DNA of 6,467 bases from Candidatus Vogelbacteria bacterium CG22_combo_CG10-13_8_21_14_all_37_9 (GCA_002772495.1 PCSX01000012.1:1-6467); one strand, 5' to 3'; positions 1 through 6,272 are shown, counted from the stretch's first letter. Numbers and translations: made by a program. The notes: generated by a model not told the origin, from the letters alone.

Positions 1-795
1 ATTTTATGGACAGATTCGCAAGCAATGCAACAGATCTTTTTTAATTATAAAAAACGTCGGGCTCATATTGCTGAAATTGTTAAAGTGGTGACGGAAAATA
101 ATTTTGAGGGGATTGATATTGATTATGAAAATAAATTTGCCTACACTAAACCTTATTTTAGTAAATTTTTACGAGAATTAAGTTCAGCTTTACATCTGAA
201 AAAGAAAATACTGATTTGTACGATTGAACCACGTACCCCTTCGACTTCACGTTTTAATCTTATTCCTCTAGATTTAGCTTACGTCAATGATTATGCGGTT
301 ATAAATTCGGTCTGTGATCAAGTGCGTTTAATGGCTTATGATCAGCTGAATGTTGATATTCGTCTTAATCAGCAAAAAGGCCAGAGTACTTATTATGTTC
401 CGATTGCCGATCGAGACTGGGTGCTAAAAGTTATTAATTTAGCTAAACAAAGTATTGATCCGAAAAAATTAGTTTTGGGTCTGGCTAATTATGCTTATGA
501 ATTTGAAGTCTCGGGTTCGAGTGGTCATTATACTTATAAAAAAATCCGGGCCCTAACTTATAAGGCTTTTATGACCTTAGCTAAAGAGCAGGGGGCCAGT
601 CCTATTAGAAATTTAGCTGGTGAATTGAGTTTTGTTTACACGACCAGTAGTGGTAAGACCAGAGTTCTATCTTTATCTGATTCGGTAGCTATTGCTGAAC
701 AGATTAAACTAGCCCAAGAGACTGGTTTGGCTGGAGTGGTTTTGTTTCGAGCCGATTCGGAAGCAGACCCAATGATTTGGTCGCTGTGGCCTTAA
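1..795 (+). CDS. Glycosyl hydrolase family 18-like protein, 5' truncated
   Basis: The frame is open from base 1 to the TAA at 793-795, so the true N-terminus lies outside the window; the ATG at base 25 is only an internal Met. Counting from that Met, the GH18 strand-4 signature is at residues 27-35 (FEGIDIDYE), with D31, D33 and the presumed catalytic acid E35. The usual first Asp of DxxDxDxE is Glu (E28). A MAYD motif (103-106) matches the conserved M-x-Y-D/N of the family, residues 148-157 (KLVLGLANYA) match the beta-strand 'KLxLGLPxY', and the end (GVVLFRADSEADPMIWSLWP) matches the last barrel strand with its terminal Trp. GH18 proteins cleave beta-1,4-GlcNAc polymers such as chitin or, in the YaaH/SleL group, peptidoglycan-derived glycans. 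A cell-wall glycan is the likelier substrate in a bacterium, but this is inference. Signal peptide or LysM domains cannot be judged because the start is missing. Confidence 0.85.
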   Translation: MLWTDSQAMQQIFFNYKKRRAHIAEIVKVVTENNFEGIDIDYENKFAYTKPYFSKFLRELSSALHLKKKILICTIEPRTPSTSRFNLIPLDLAYVNDYAVINSVCDQVRLMAYDQLNVDIRLNQQKGQSTYYVPIADRDWVLKVINLAKQSIDPKKLVLGLANYAYEFEVSGSSGHYTYKKIRALTYKAFMTLAKEQGASPIRNLAGELSFVYTTSSGKTRVLSLSDSVAIAEQIKLAQETGLAGVVLFRADSEADPMIWSLWP

Positions 796-799
796 ATTA

Positions 800-807
800 G
801 AGAGAGG
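800..807 (+). promoter_or_regulatory. Shine-Dalgarno-like sequence, displaced from the sigma gene
   Basis: The stretch GAGAGAGG just after the GH18 stop is the clearest purine-rich ribosome-binding candidate in any of the window's intergenic regions. It lies 7 nt upstream of an ATG at 815-817, which is ideal spacing. That ATG opens only a 17-codon frame. The sigma-factor ATG at 879 is about 71 nt away, across a hairpin. The sequence around both ATGs is identical (TAATGAAT), suggesting this site once served the sigma gene directly. Confidence 0.45.
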
Positions 808-814
808 AAATCTA

Positions 815-868
815 ATGAATTTAAACTATACCAGATTTCCACGGTCGTGGAAATCTGGTATAGTTTAA
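815..868 (+). other. Possible 17-codon upstream ORF (leader) inside the palindrome
   Basis: An ATG at 815 with good spacing from GAGAGAGG opens a frame of 17 codons (MNLNYTRFPRSWKSGIV) ending at TAA 866-868, ten bases before the sigma-factor ATG at 879. It lies almost wholly within the inverted repeat, so its peptide is dictated by the palindrome and is probably not selected as a protein. If translated, ribosomes ending at 868 could reinitiate at 879. More likely it is a by-product of the insertion described for this region. Confidence 0.2.
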
Positions 869-871
869 ATT
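818..871. repeat. Perfect 26-bp inverted repeat (hairpin) with 2-nt centre
   Basis: The left arm 818-843 and right arm 846-871 are exact reverse complements across 26 bp, separated only by GT at 844-845. Two G-U wobbles (817/872 and 816/873) could extend the RNA stem. The GC-richer core (831-843 with 846-858) is followed by a T-rich but interrupted stretch (TATAGTTTAAATTT). The structure could end transcription of the GH18 gene, but it lacks a continuous U-tract and abuts the sigma-factor start. A small palindromic mobile or REP-like element is an alternative, supported by the flanking direct repeats. Confidence 0.9.
836..864 (+). promoter_or_regulatory. Candidate sigma-70-type promoter within the palindrome
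   Basis: TTTCCA at 836-841 (4 of 6 to TTGACA) lies 17 nt from TATAGT at 859-864 (5 of 6 to TATAAT), and TGG at 856-858 gives an extended -10. Initiation would fall near 870-873, only 6-9 nt before the sigma-factor ATG, giving an almost leaderless mRNA. Because the region is palindromic, the same elements occur on the minus strand (TGGAAA 848-853 and ACTATA 825-830 on the + strand). Promoter-like strings are common in AT-rich DNA, so this is tentative. Confidence 0.3.
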
Positions 872-878
872 TGGATTA

Positions 879-1481
879 ATGAATAGTCATTTACTCAATA
901 ATCAAGATTCAGAATCAGTCAAAAGTGATGAAGAACTGGTGACTTTGACTTTGACTAAATCTGATTATTTTGCGGATTTGATAGATCGTTATCGAGAACC
1001 ACTGACTCGCTATTTACGTCGGCGGGCTAATATTAGTTGGGAAGAGTTGGAGGATTTATTGCAGGAGATTTTCATTAAAGCCTATCTCAATCTCAATGAT
1101 TTTGACCGGCATTTAAAATTTTCGTCTTGGATTTATCGGATTGCCCATAATCAGTCAGTTGATCAGTGGCGAAAAACTAAATCTCAGCCGACAGAATTAA
1201 TTGATCCAGCTGGTAATTTTTGGTCACTTTTAGCTGATGAATTTGATTTAGAACAAGAAGCTAATCAAAGGGAAGGAGCGGAAAAAATAAGATCTTTGGT
1301 CGCTCAACTACCTAGCGCTTATCGGGATGTTTTAACGTTACGTTTTTTGGAAGATAAAGATTATCAAGAGATAGCCGATATTTTAGAAAAACCACCCGGA
1401 ACAGTCGCCACCCTTCTAAATCGCGCCAAGCCTAAACTGCGTCAATTATGGATTAAAGCTAATAAAAAAAATTATGAATAA
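879..1481 (+). CDS. ECF-type RNA polymerase sigma factor (sigma-70 family)
   Basis: This 200-residue protein has the two-domain ECF layout. Region 2 covers about residues 28-101. It includes the polymerase-binding DLLQEIFIKAYLNL helix (59-72) and the SSWIYRIAHNQSVDQWRK segment (82-99) of regions 2.3-2.4, which melts and recognises the -10 element. A short acidic linker (102-140) replaces region 3. Region 4 (about 143-190) contains LPSAYRDVLTLRFLEDKDYQEIADIL and a helix-turn-helix with GTVATLLNRAKPKL, which binds the -35 element. It should direct RNA polymerase to an envelope or stress regulon, which is not identifiable here. The ATG at 879 is chosen because no other Met precedes region 2; only a weak GGA (873-875) lies close upstream. 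The gene overlaps the next membrane-protein gene by 8 nt, the usual arrangement of a sigma factor and its anti-sigma factor. Confidence 0.93.
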   Translation: MNSHLLNNQDSESVKSDEELVTLTLTKSDYFADLIDRYREPLTRYLRRRANISWEELEDLLQEIFIKAYLNLNDFDRHLKFSSWIYRIAHNQSVDQWRKTKSQPTELIDPAGNFWSLLADEFDLEQEANQREGAEKIRSLVAQLPSAYRDVLTLRFLEDKDYQEIADILEKPPGTVATLLNRAKPKLRQLWIKANKKNYE

Positions 1482-2169
1482 AGATTTAAGCCAAAAAATA
1501 ATTACTAAAATCAAGACTGACAAAATTGTTCCTCGACCGCGCTGGCAGTTTTTAGTGCTCAATAGTGCTTGGTGGTTTTTATTTACTTTGTCGACTTTTT
1601 TGGGGGTGATCGTTTTTAGTCTCTTATTTAAAAATATTGCTGATAATGATTGGCAAATCTATTCAGCTATCGGCAAGACTTTGACTAGTAAAATTTTCTT
1701 CTCTCTACCTTATTTATGGTTAATTCTTTTAATTTTGATTATTTATTTGGCTTGGCGAGAATTGAAACAAACCCGAGGGGCCTATCGCCATAATTTGACT
1801 TTAATTTTAGCTGGCAGTTTGAGTTTGAGTTTTTTTCTGGGTGGACTGACTTATCAATTAGGTTTTAGCGATCGCTTAGAAAGAGGTTTGAGTACTTTTA
1901 TTCCTCAATATCAAATTTATCAAATTCGTAGTTCTGGTCTGTGGGATAAACCGGAAATTGGTTTTTTGGCCGGTGAAATTACAGTGGTGTCTGATGCTAA
2001 TAATTTTCTTTTGAAAGATGTTGATAAAAAAATCTGGATTATAGAAGGTCAGAATATTGTCTGGACGGGACAGGCTAAACCAAAAGTTCGATCTCTGGTT
2101 AAGATTAGTGGTTTTTTGAGTGATGATCATCATTTTGTGGCTCAGAGTGTGAGGTTATGGCAACCTTAG
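1474..2169 (+). CDS. Three-TM membrane protein, putative anti-sigma factor or sensor
   Basis: The start ATG lies inside the last codons of the sigma-factor gene (8-nt overlap), implying translational coupling and a functional pair. The 231-residue protein has a short basic N-terminus (1-26, with KIVPRPRW) and three hydrophobic segments at about 27-52, 76-94 and 107-128. The basic loop between TM2 and TM3 (WRELKQTRGAYRHN) suggests N-terminus inside and C-terminus outside. The C-terminal domain (about 140-231) is beta-rich with a GEITVVSD...FLLKDVDKKIWII...LVKISGFL...FVAQSVRLW pattern, resembling a small OB-like fold. There is no Cys, so this is not a zinc-binding (ZAS, HxxxCxxC) anti-sigma factor. 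The cytoplasmic part is much shorter than classical anti-sigma domains, so sigma binding is inferred from gene order. A membrane sensor without direct sigma contact remains possible. Confidence 0.7.
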   Translation: MNKDLSQKIITKIKTDKIVPRPRWQFLVLNSAWWFLFTLSTFLGVIVFSLLFKNIADNDWQIYSAIGKTLTSKIFFSLPYLWLILLILIIYLAWRELKQTRGAYRHNLTLILAGSLSLSFFLGGLTYQLGFSDRLERGLSTFIPQYQIYQIRSSGLWDKPEIGFLAGEITVVSDANNFLLKDVDKKIWIIEGQNIVWTGQAKPKVRSLVKISGFLSDDHHFVAQSVRLWQP

Positions 2170-2193
2170 AATTTAGGTTTAAAGGTGTCCACT

Positions 2194-2221
2194 TTGCGTA
2201 GCTGGCTCATAATGTTATTAT
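2194..2221 (+). promoter_or_regulatory. Weak promoter candidate upstream of the CAP gene
   Basis: In the 101-nt gap between the membrane-protein and CAP genes, TTGCGT (2194-2199) is 16 nt from TATTAT (2216-2221). The -10 is good (5 of 6) but the -35 keeps only TTG. CATAAT at 2209-2214 is an alternative -10 with no suitably spaced -35. The gap also holds a T7 run followed by GGGG (2245-2255), with no stable stem before the T run, so no terminator is called. The CAP ATG has only GGGG, 15 nt upstream, as a possible ribosome-binding element. Confidence 0.22.
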
Positions 2222-2270
2222 TTTAGTAAGTTTTAATCACTCAATTTTTTTGGGGTTTTAATTTTATCTT

Positions 2271-3710
2271 ATGACCAATCAAAACATTAAAGATTCTGAT
2301 GCCGATGGCTTACTTGATTCAGTAGAAAAACGACGAAAGACCAATCCGTTAAAAGCGGATAGTGATGGTGATGGTTTGAATGATTATGAGGAACTTAATG
2401 TTTATGGCACTAATCCTTTGAAACGAGATACTGATGATGATGGTATGAGTGATGGTGATGAAATCAAACGGGGGCGCAATCCTTTTGGTGCCGGTCAGTT
2501 GAAGGATTTGTTTATTCCTTATGAAGGTAATAATTATCAGCCCGAAGCCCTCAATCCCTATCGGATTCTTTTTTATTCAATTACTTCGATCGGCATAAAA
2601 ATTTTTGTGATTGCGGTTATTTTTATGTTTCCTTTGTCTGCTCTATTAGTGCCGGATATTTTAAATGACCAAAGTCAAAAAATTGTGGATTTGACTAATG
2701 AAGTTCGAGCTAAAGCCGGTGTTCCACCTTTAAGAGAAAACGAGACCTTGGATCAAGCGGCCGTTAAAAAAGTGGAAGATATGTTGGCTCACCAATATTT
2801 TTCTCATCAAGGGCCAGATGATCGAGCGGTGTCCGACTGGCTTTCTTCAGTCGGTTATCGTTATCTAGTCGCTGGTGAAAATCTAGCCATGGGTTTTGCT
2901 ACACCAGAAGAAGTGGTGGATGGTTGGACTAAAAGTAAAACTCATTATACTAATATGATTGATGCTGATTTTAATGAAATTGGCATCGGTTTATCGGTGG
3001 GGAGATATAATAATATTGAGACGACTGTGGTGGCTCAATATTTTGGTCGGCCATCAGGCGAGCAGATGATTATTTTACAACCGCTAAGCGCTCAAGCTAA
3101 ACGAGTGACAGCTAGTTCGAGTGTGGCCGGACTTGAGTCTAAAAAAACTCAAGTTTTGGGGGTAAAAGAATATGCCAGTGATTTAGCTGTTGATAGTGAA
3201 CGATCTAAACTTTATTTAAAAGATGATTCAGCTGGTCGGGGTAAAATTGCTTCGGCAATTGTTTATCTCGGTCGGGATGTAGAACAAGCCCAGGTTAATT
3301 TAGGGGGTTATGAAATTGACCTCAAACGAGATGCTAATGATTTATCAAAATGGACTGGGGACATTTTGATTTTTAAAGAAAACTTCGACAAAGTTTTGTC
3401 ACCTTTGGTTTTGCCTGTTCTATCGCTTAGTGATAGTGACGGCAATGTTTTAGATATTGATTTAGACTGGGATCAGGCGCCAGTTTCGCGTCCTTCGTTG
3501 TTTAGAGAATATTCTCTCTTAAAACAGTACAAAGCTTTTGATTTGGGTAATTTGTTTTTAGTTAGTACACTTTACTATAAAGTCTTATTATTTTTGGCTT
3601 TGATCGCCTTAGCTTTAAATACTTTTATTGAAATCAAACGGCAATATCCCCGAATGATTTTTTCGGCTTTAGGTTTTATTATTTTATTAATTATTTTAAT
3701 TATTGTTTAG
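2271..3710 (+). CDS. Membrane-anchored CAP-domain (SCP/YkwD-like) protein with calcium-binding repeats
   Basis: The 479-residue protein has no N-terminal signal peptide. Residues 8-73 hold three thrombospondin-type-3/EF-like loops of DxDxDGxxDxxE form (D8/D10/D12/D16/E19, D30/D32/D34/D38/E41, D53/D55/D57/D61/E64), spaced 22-23 residues and each followed by an NP motif; these normally bind calcium. A hydrophobic segment at about 105-127 is followed by a CAP domain (about 131-260) that keeps the expected cavity residues H179 (FSH), E203 (GEN), H225 (SKTHYTNM) and E236 (FNEIGIG). Residues 300-405 form an unassigned beta-rich region (WTGDI; SDSDGNV). Two more hydrophobic segments end the protein (about 428-450 and 462-479), separated by basic KRQYPR. 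CAP proteins of bacteria are poorly characterised; envelope roles are usual. The positive-inside rule places the CAP domain outside and the calcium repeats inside, which is odd. Confidence 0.88.
   Translation: MTNQNIKDSDADGLLDSVEKRRKTNPLKADSDGDGLNDYEELNVYGTNPLKRDTDDDGMSDGDEIKRGRNPFGAGQLKDLFIPYEGNNYQPEALNPYRILFYSITSIGIKIFVIAVIFMFPLSALLVPDILNDQSQKIVDLTNEVRAKAGVPPLRENETLDQAAVKKVEDMLAHQYFSHQGPDDRAVSDWLSSVGYRYLVAGENLAMGFATPEEVVDGWTKSKTHYTNMIDADFNEIGIGLSVGRYNNIETTVVAQYFGRPSGEQMIILQPLSAQAKRVTASSSVAGLESKKTQVLGVKEYASDLAVDSERSKLYLKDDSAGRGKIASAIVYLGRDVEQAQVNLGGYEIDLKRDANDLSKWTGDILIFKENFDKVLSPLVLPVLSLSDSDGNVLDIDLDWDQAPVSRPSLFREYSLLKQYKAFDLGNLFLVSTLYYKVLLFLALIALALNTFIEIKRQYPRMIFSALGFIILLIILIIV
2292..2489 (+). 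repeat. Three tandem thrombospondin type 3-like calcium-binding loops
   Basis: This is a protein-level tandem repeat coding for residues 8-73 of the CAP protein, with a period of 22-23 residues. Each unit carries DxDxDGxxDxxE followed by TNPL, TNPL or RNPF. The DNA is only partly conserved between units (GATGGT-type strings recur), so the repeat is under protein rather than DNA constraint. Confidence 0.85.
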
Positions 3711-3720
3711 TTTGATTGCT

Positions 3721-6237
3721 ATGAAAAAATTTATTTTACTTAGTCTTGTTTTGGTTTTAGGTTTAGCCGGTGTAATTCAGTCGGTTTATGCTGAATCAAG
3801 CACTTATGTGGTAGGTGTATCTTCAACTCTAGCTGACGGTAATTATTTAGCTGGTCAAATCATTCCGATAGTGGTCACTTTTAATGAAAATGTAAAAGTT
3901 GAGGCTTATCAAAAAAGTACAGATCCAGAGTTTTCTCCTCAATTAATTCTACAGCTTAATAATGGCTCAACTAGTATTGCTTATTTTGATTCTATTTCGA
4001 AAGAGTCAAAAAGTCAGCTTATTTTTAATTATACCGTTGGAGAGAATGATCAAACTCCACTTTTAAGTTATGCTTCGACGACCTCCTTGATTCATAATTC
4101 AATTGATCCTTCTCAAGTCACGATTACTGGCGAGACGGATAAAAAAGCGGCTAATCTTATTTTAGCGGTACCGGGGAGTAGTAATTCTTTGTCGGCTAAT
4201 TCTAAAATTAGTTTAGATGCTCATCCTAATCCAGTGGTCCTTGATGTCTCCTCAACAGTAGCCGATGGTTCATACAAATCGGGCGATTTGATTCCTTTAA
4301 CTGTGTTTTTTAGTCGGCCGGTAACGGTTAGTTTTTATATCTGGCGCAGTTTTGATCCTAGTCGTCAGCCAAAGTTTTCTGGTCAGACCAGTGTTTCTCC
4401 GACTTTAAGTTTAGCTTTTAATGGTGGCTTAACTAAAGCCGTGACTTATAGTAGTGGTTCTGGTTCGGCTATTTTAAATTTTGATTACACAGTTAGTGAA
4501 GGGGAAGCGACTAGTCGCTTAGATTATAGTTCGACTAGCTCTTTGGCTTTTGATCGGACTTATCTAAATTTAGTTAATCCAGAAACCGGAGTGACTATTT
4601 ATGAAGATGCTACTGGAGCAATTCAAGGTCTAGATAATCTTCCAGCTGATTTGAATTTGGCTAGCCCTGGCACAGCTGGTTCTTTAAGTGTTAATAAAAA
4701 TATTCAACTTGATGGGCAAGCGCCAGTAATTACTTTGACTGGGGAATCCTTAGTTGTCTTGAGTGCTGGTGATGCTTATACTGACGTCGGAGCTAGTGCC
4801 TCGGATAATCTGGATGGCAATTTAACTAGCTCAATCGTAACCACTAATAATCTGAATTCTAATCGAGTCGGGACTTATACTTTTAATTATAATGTCACTG
4901 ATTCAGCTGGTAATTCGGCTACTGAAAAAACTCGGACGATTAAAGTTAAAAACACTCTAAGTAATCTGCCAGCGTTGTCCACGATGTTGACTGATGCGAG
5001 TGTGACAGTTAGTGGTTCGGATCTTTATCGTTATCAACTAGATAATCAAGGGATTTCTAATGTTATTACCTCCAATCATCCACTAGTTTTAACTGATCTT
5101 AGTCTCGGTTTTCATACTTTGACCGTCTGGGGGCGAAATGAGGGAGATTTAGATTGGCTTGATACACCAAGTACTTATGCTTGGGTAGTCACCGATGACA
5201 GTGGTCAAGCGGCCAATGTTGTTTCAGTAGTGACCAGTAACTCTACTATTTCAGTCAGTCCTGATTGGGGCACGGGAGTGATTCTATTAAGTGATAGCAG
5301 TTTAACTAATACCAAGATTGATTTAAGTTCAATGATGACTCGAGGGGCTAATTCTAATGTTGTCACCTTAACCGGGACTAATTTGATTTTAAAGATCCAA
5401 ACAATTTATGGTTTTCTAGAAGTTAATCTACCAACTGGACTATCAATTAGTGGTCCGACTACTTGGGATGGAATTATTAATTTAGCTTTATTGGCTAATT
5501 CTGCAATCACTACTCCAAGCGAAACTGGTTTTACCAATAGCGTTAATATTGTCTTGGAAATTGGTTCCAGTGATAATAGTCTCAGTCTTGATCAAGCGGT
5601 TCGTCTAGTTTTGCCGGCTCAAGCTGGTCAGAAATTAATTTGGGGTAGTGCTAGTGGTAATACTCAGGCCATTAGTAATGTTTGTGCTAGCGATGATCAA
5701 AGTTCCGCTAATTCTAATTTAGGAGCTGGTGCTGATTGTCATCTTGATTCCGGTCTTGATGCCGTAATTTGGACCAAACACTTTTCTAAATTTGCTTCTT
5801 ATCAACAGTCAGCGATAGTGGTGGCACCAGTATCTTCAGGTGGTGGTAGCGGGGGCTCATTTGTTATTAGTCCAGCTGATTTAAAATTATTGTTTGCTAG
5901 TCCTTTGGTTCTCGACTCTGGTTCCGGTAAGGTTCTTGGTTTGAAAGTCTATAATTTTACTAAAGCTTTACGTAAAGGAATGAGGGGAAATGATGTATCC
6001 TTACTTCAATTTTTACTGATTAAACAAGATGTTGGGTCGAAAGCAAAAGTGTTAGCTGGTTATGGGATGACTGGTTATTTTGGACCAGTGACTCAAAACG
6101 CCTTGATTGAATATCAAAAATATTTTAAACTAAGTCCAGCTAATGGAATTCTAAATTATCGAACCAAATTACATTTCAAAAATTTGAGTAATGGTCTAAA
6201 AGAATCTTTTGCTCAGTTGTCGGCTCCTAAAAAATAA
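3721..6237 (+). CDS. Secreted multidomain surface protein with Ig-like repeats and peptidoglycan-binding domain
   Basis: I chose the ATG at 3721 because it gives a classic signal peptide (MKKFILLSLVLVLGLAG...VYA, cleavage near A24/E25). A TTG at 3703 would add six residues and overlap the CAP gene. The resulting 838-residue protein has two related Ig/adhesin-type repeats (about 28-168 and 171-334, 'VSSTxADGxYxxGxxIPxxVxF...FxYTVxE') and a DUF5011-type Ig-like domain (335-410). Next come a beta-rich module (about 420-496, RYQLDNQG...LGFHTLTVWGR) and a domain with PTGLSISGP..WDG and IWTKHFSKFASY motifs plus the only two Cys, C655 and C673 (about 505-697). A Gly/Ser linker (704-713) leads to a C-terminal PG_binding_1-type domain (about 745-821, LRKGMRGNDVSLLQ...GYFGPVTQNALIEYQK). 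It is probably exported and held on the wall through this last domain; no LPxTG motif or C-terminal TM is present. It begins 10 nt after the CAP stop, so it is probably co-transcribed. Adhesion or an S-layer-like structural role is inference. Confidence 0.88.
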   Translation: MKKFILLSLVLVLGLAGVIQSVYAESSTYVVGVSSTLADGNYLAGQIIPIVVTFNENVKVEAYQKSTDPEFSPQLILQLNNGSTSIAYFDSISKESKSQLIFNYTVGENDQTPLLSYASTTSLIHNSIDPSQVTITGETDKKAANLILAVPGSSNSLSANSKISLDAHPNPVVLDVSSTVADGSYKSGDLIPLTVFFSRPVTVSFYIWRSFDPSRQPKFSGQTSVSPTLSLAFNGGLTKAVTYSSGSGSAILNFDYTVSEGEATSRLDYSSTSSLAFDRTYLNLVNPETGVTIYEDATGAIQGLDNLPADLNLASPGTAGSLSVNKNIQLDGQAPVITLTGESLVVLSAGDAYTDVGASASDNLDGNLTSSIVTTNNLNSNRVGTYTFNYNVTDSAGNSATEKTRTIKVKNTLSNLPALSTMLTDASVTVSGSDLYRYQLDNQGISNVITSNHPLVLTDLSLGFHTLTVWGRNEGDLDWLDTPSTYAWVVTDDSGQAANVVSVVTSNSTISVSPDWGTGVILLSDSSLTNTKIDLSSMMTRGANSNVVTLTGTNLILKIQTIYGFLEVNLPTGLSISGPTTWDGIINLALLANSAITTPSETGFTNSVNIVLEIGSSDNSLSLDQAVRLVLPAQAGQKLIWGSASGNTQAISNVCASDDQSSANSNLGAGADCHLDSGLDAVIWTKHFSKFASYQQSAIVVAPVSSGGGSGGSFVISPADLKLLFASPLVLDSGSGKVLGLKVYNFTKALRKGMRGNDVSLLQFLLIKQDVGSKAKVLAGYGMTGYFGPVTQNALIEYQKYFKLSPANGILNYRTKLHFKNLSNGLKESFAQLSAPKK
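3802..4722 (+). repeat. Diverged tandem pair of Ig/adhesin-type repeats
   Basis: Residues 28-168 and 171-334 of the surface protein align from start to end: VGVSSTLADGNYLAG/LDVSSTVADGSYKSG, IPIVVTF/IPLTVFF, FNYTVGENDQTPLLSYASTTSL/FDYTVSEGEATSRLDYSSTSSL, and PGSSNSLSANSKISLD/PGTAGSLSVNKNIQLD. Both carry an extra DP-containing segment (Y.KSTDPEFSP / IWRSFDPSRQP) between the third strand and the LxLxxNxG strand. The second unit is longer, with an added acidic loop near residues 285-308. DNA identity is low, so the duplication is old. Confidence 0.8.
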
Positions 6238-6272
6238 AGTAAAATAGTAATTATTATTAAAGTCTAAAAAAT

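Larger units (their letters stand above)
813..884. repeat. 8-bp direct repeats flanking the hairpin, possible target-site duplication
   Basis: TAATGAAT occurs at 813-820 and again at 877-884, on either side of the palindrome. The match is exactly 8 bp: the neighbouring bases differ (C812/T876 and T821/A885). Each copy contains an ATG, and the second is the sigma-factor start. Deleting one copy plus the 56 bases between them would place GAGAGAGG seven bases before the sigma-factor ATG. This fits an insertion that duplicated its target. The palindrome is not centred between the repeats: it overlaps the left copy by 3 nt and stops 5 nt short of the right one, so the element's boundaries are uncertain. 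Confidence 0.5.

Noticed and set aside
818..871. CRISPR repeat or tRNA-like structure at the palindrome
   Set aside because: There is only one copy, no spacer array and no cloverleaf; the symmetry is a simple two-arm hairpin.
1876..2133. 85-codon open frame on the minus strand
   Set aside because: It lies wholly inside the membrane-protein gene on the opposite strand, has a low-complexity composition typical of AT-rich antisense, and shows no recognisable domain.
2181..2195. Apparent inverted repeat AAAGGTG...CACTTT in the gap before the CAP gene
   Set aside because: Only four terminal base pairs actually match; it is too weak to call an operator or terminator.
3703..3720. TTG start six codons upstream of the surface-protein ATG
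   Set aside because: It would overlap the CAP gene by 8 nt, and the ATG at 3721 gives a standard MKK signal peptide, so the TTG start is less likely.
6238..6272. Possible terminator after the surface-protein gene (TAGTAATTATTA near-palindrome)
   Set aside because: The stem would be only A-T pairs with a mismatch and there is no T-tract after it; the next gene follows at once on the same strand.
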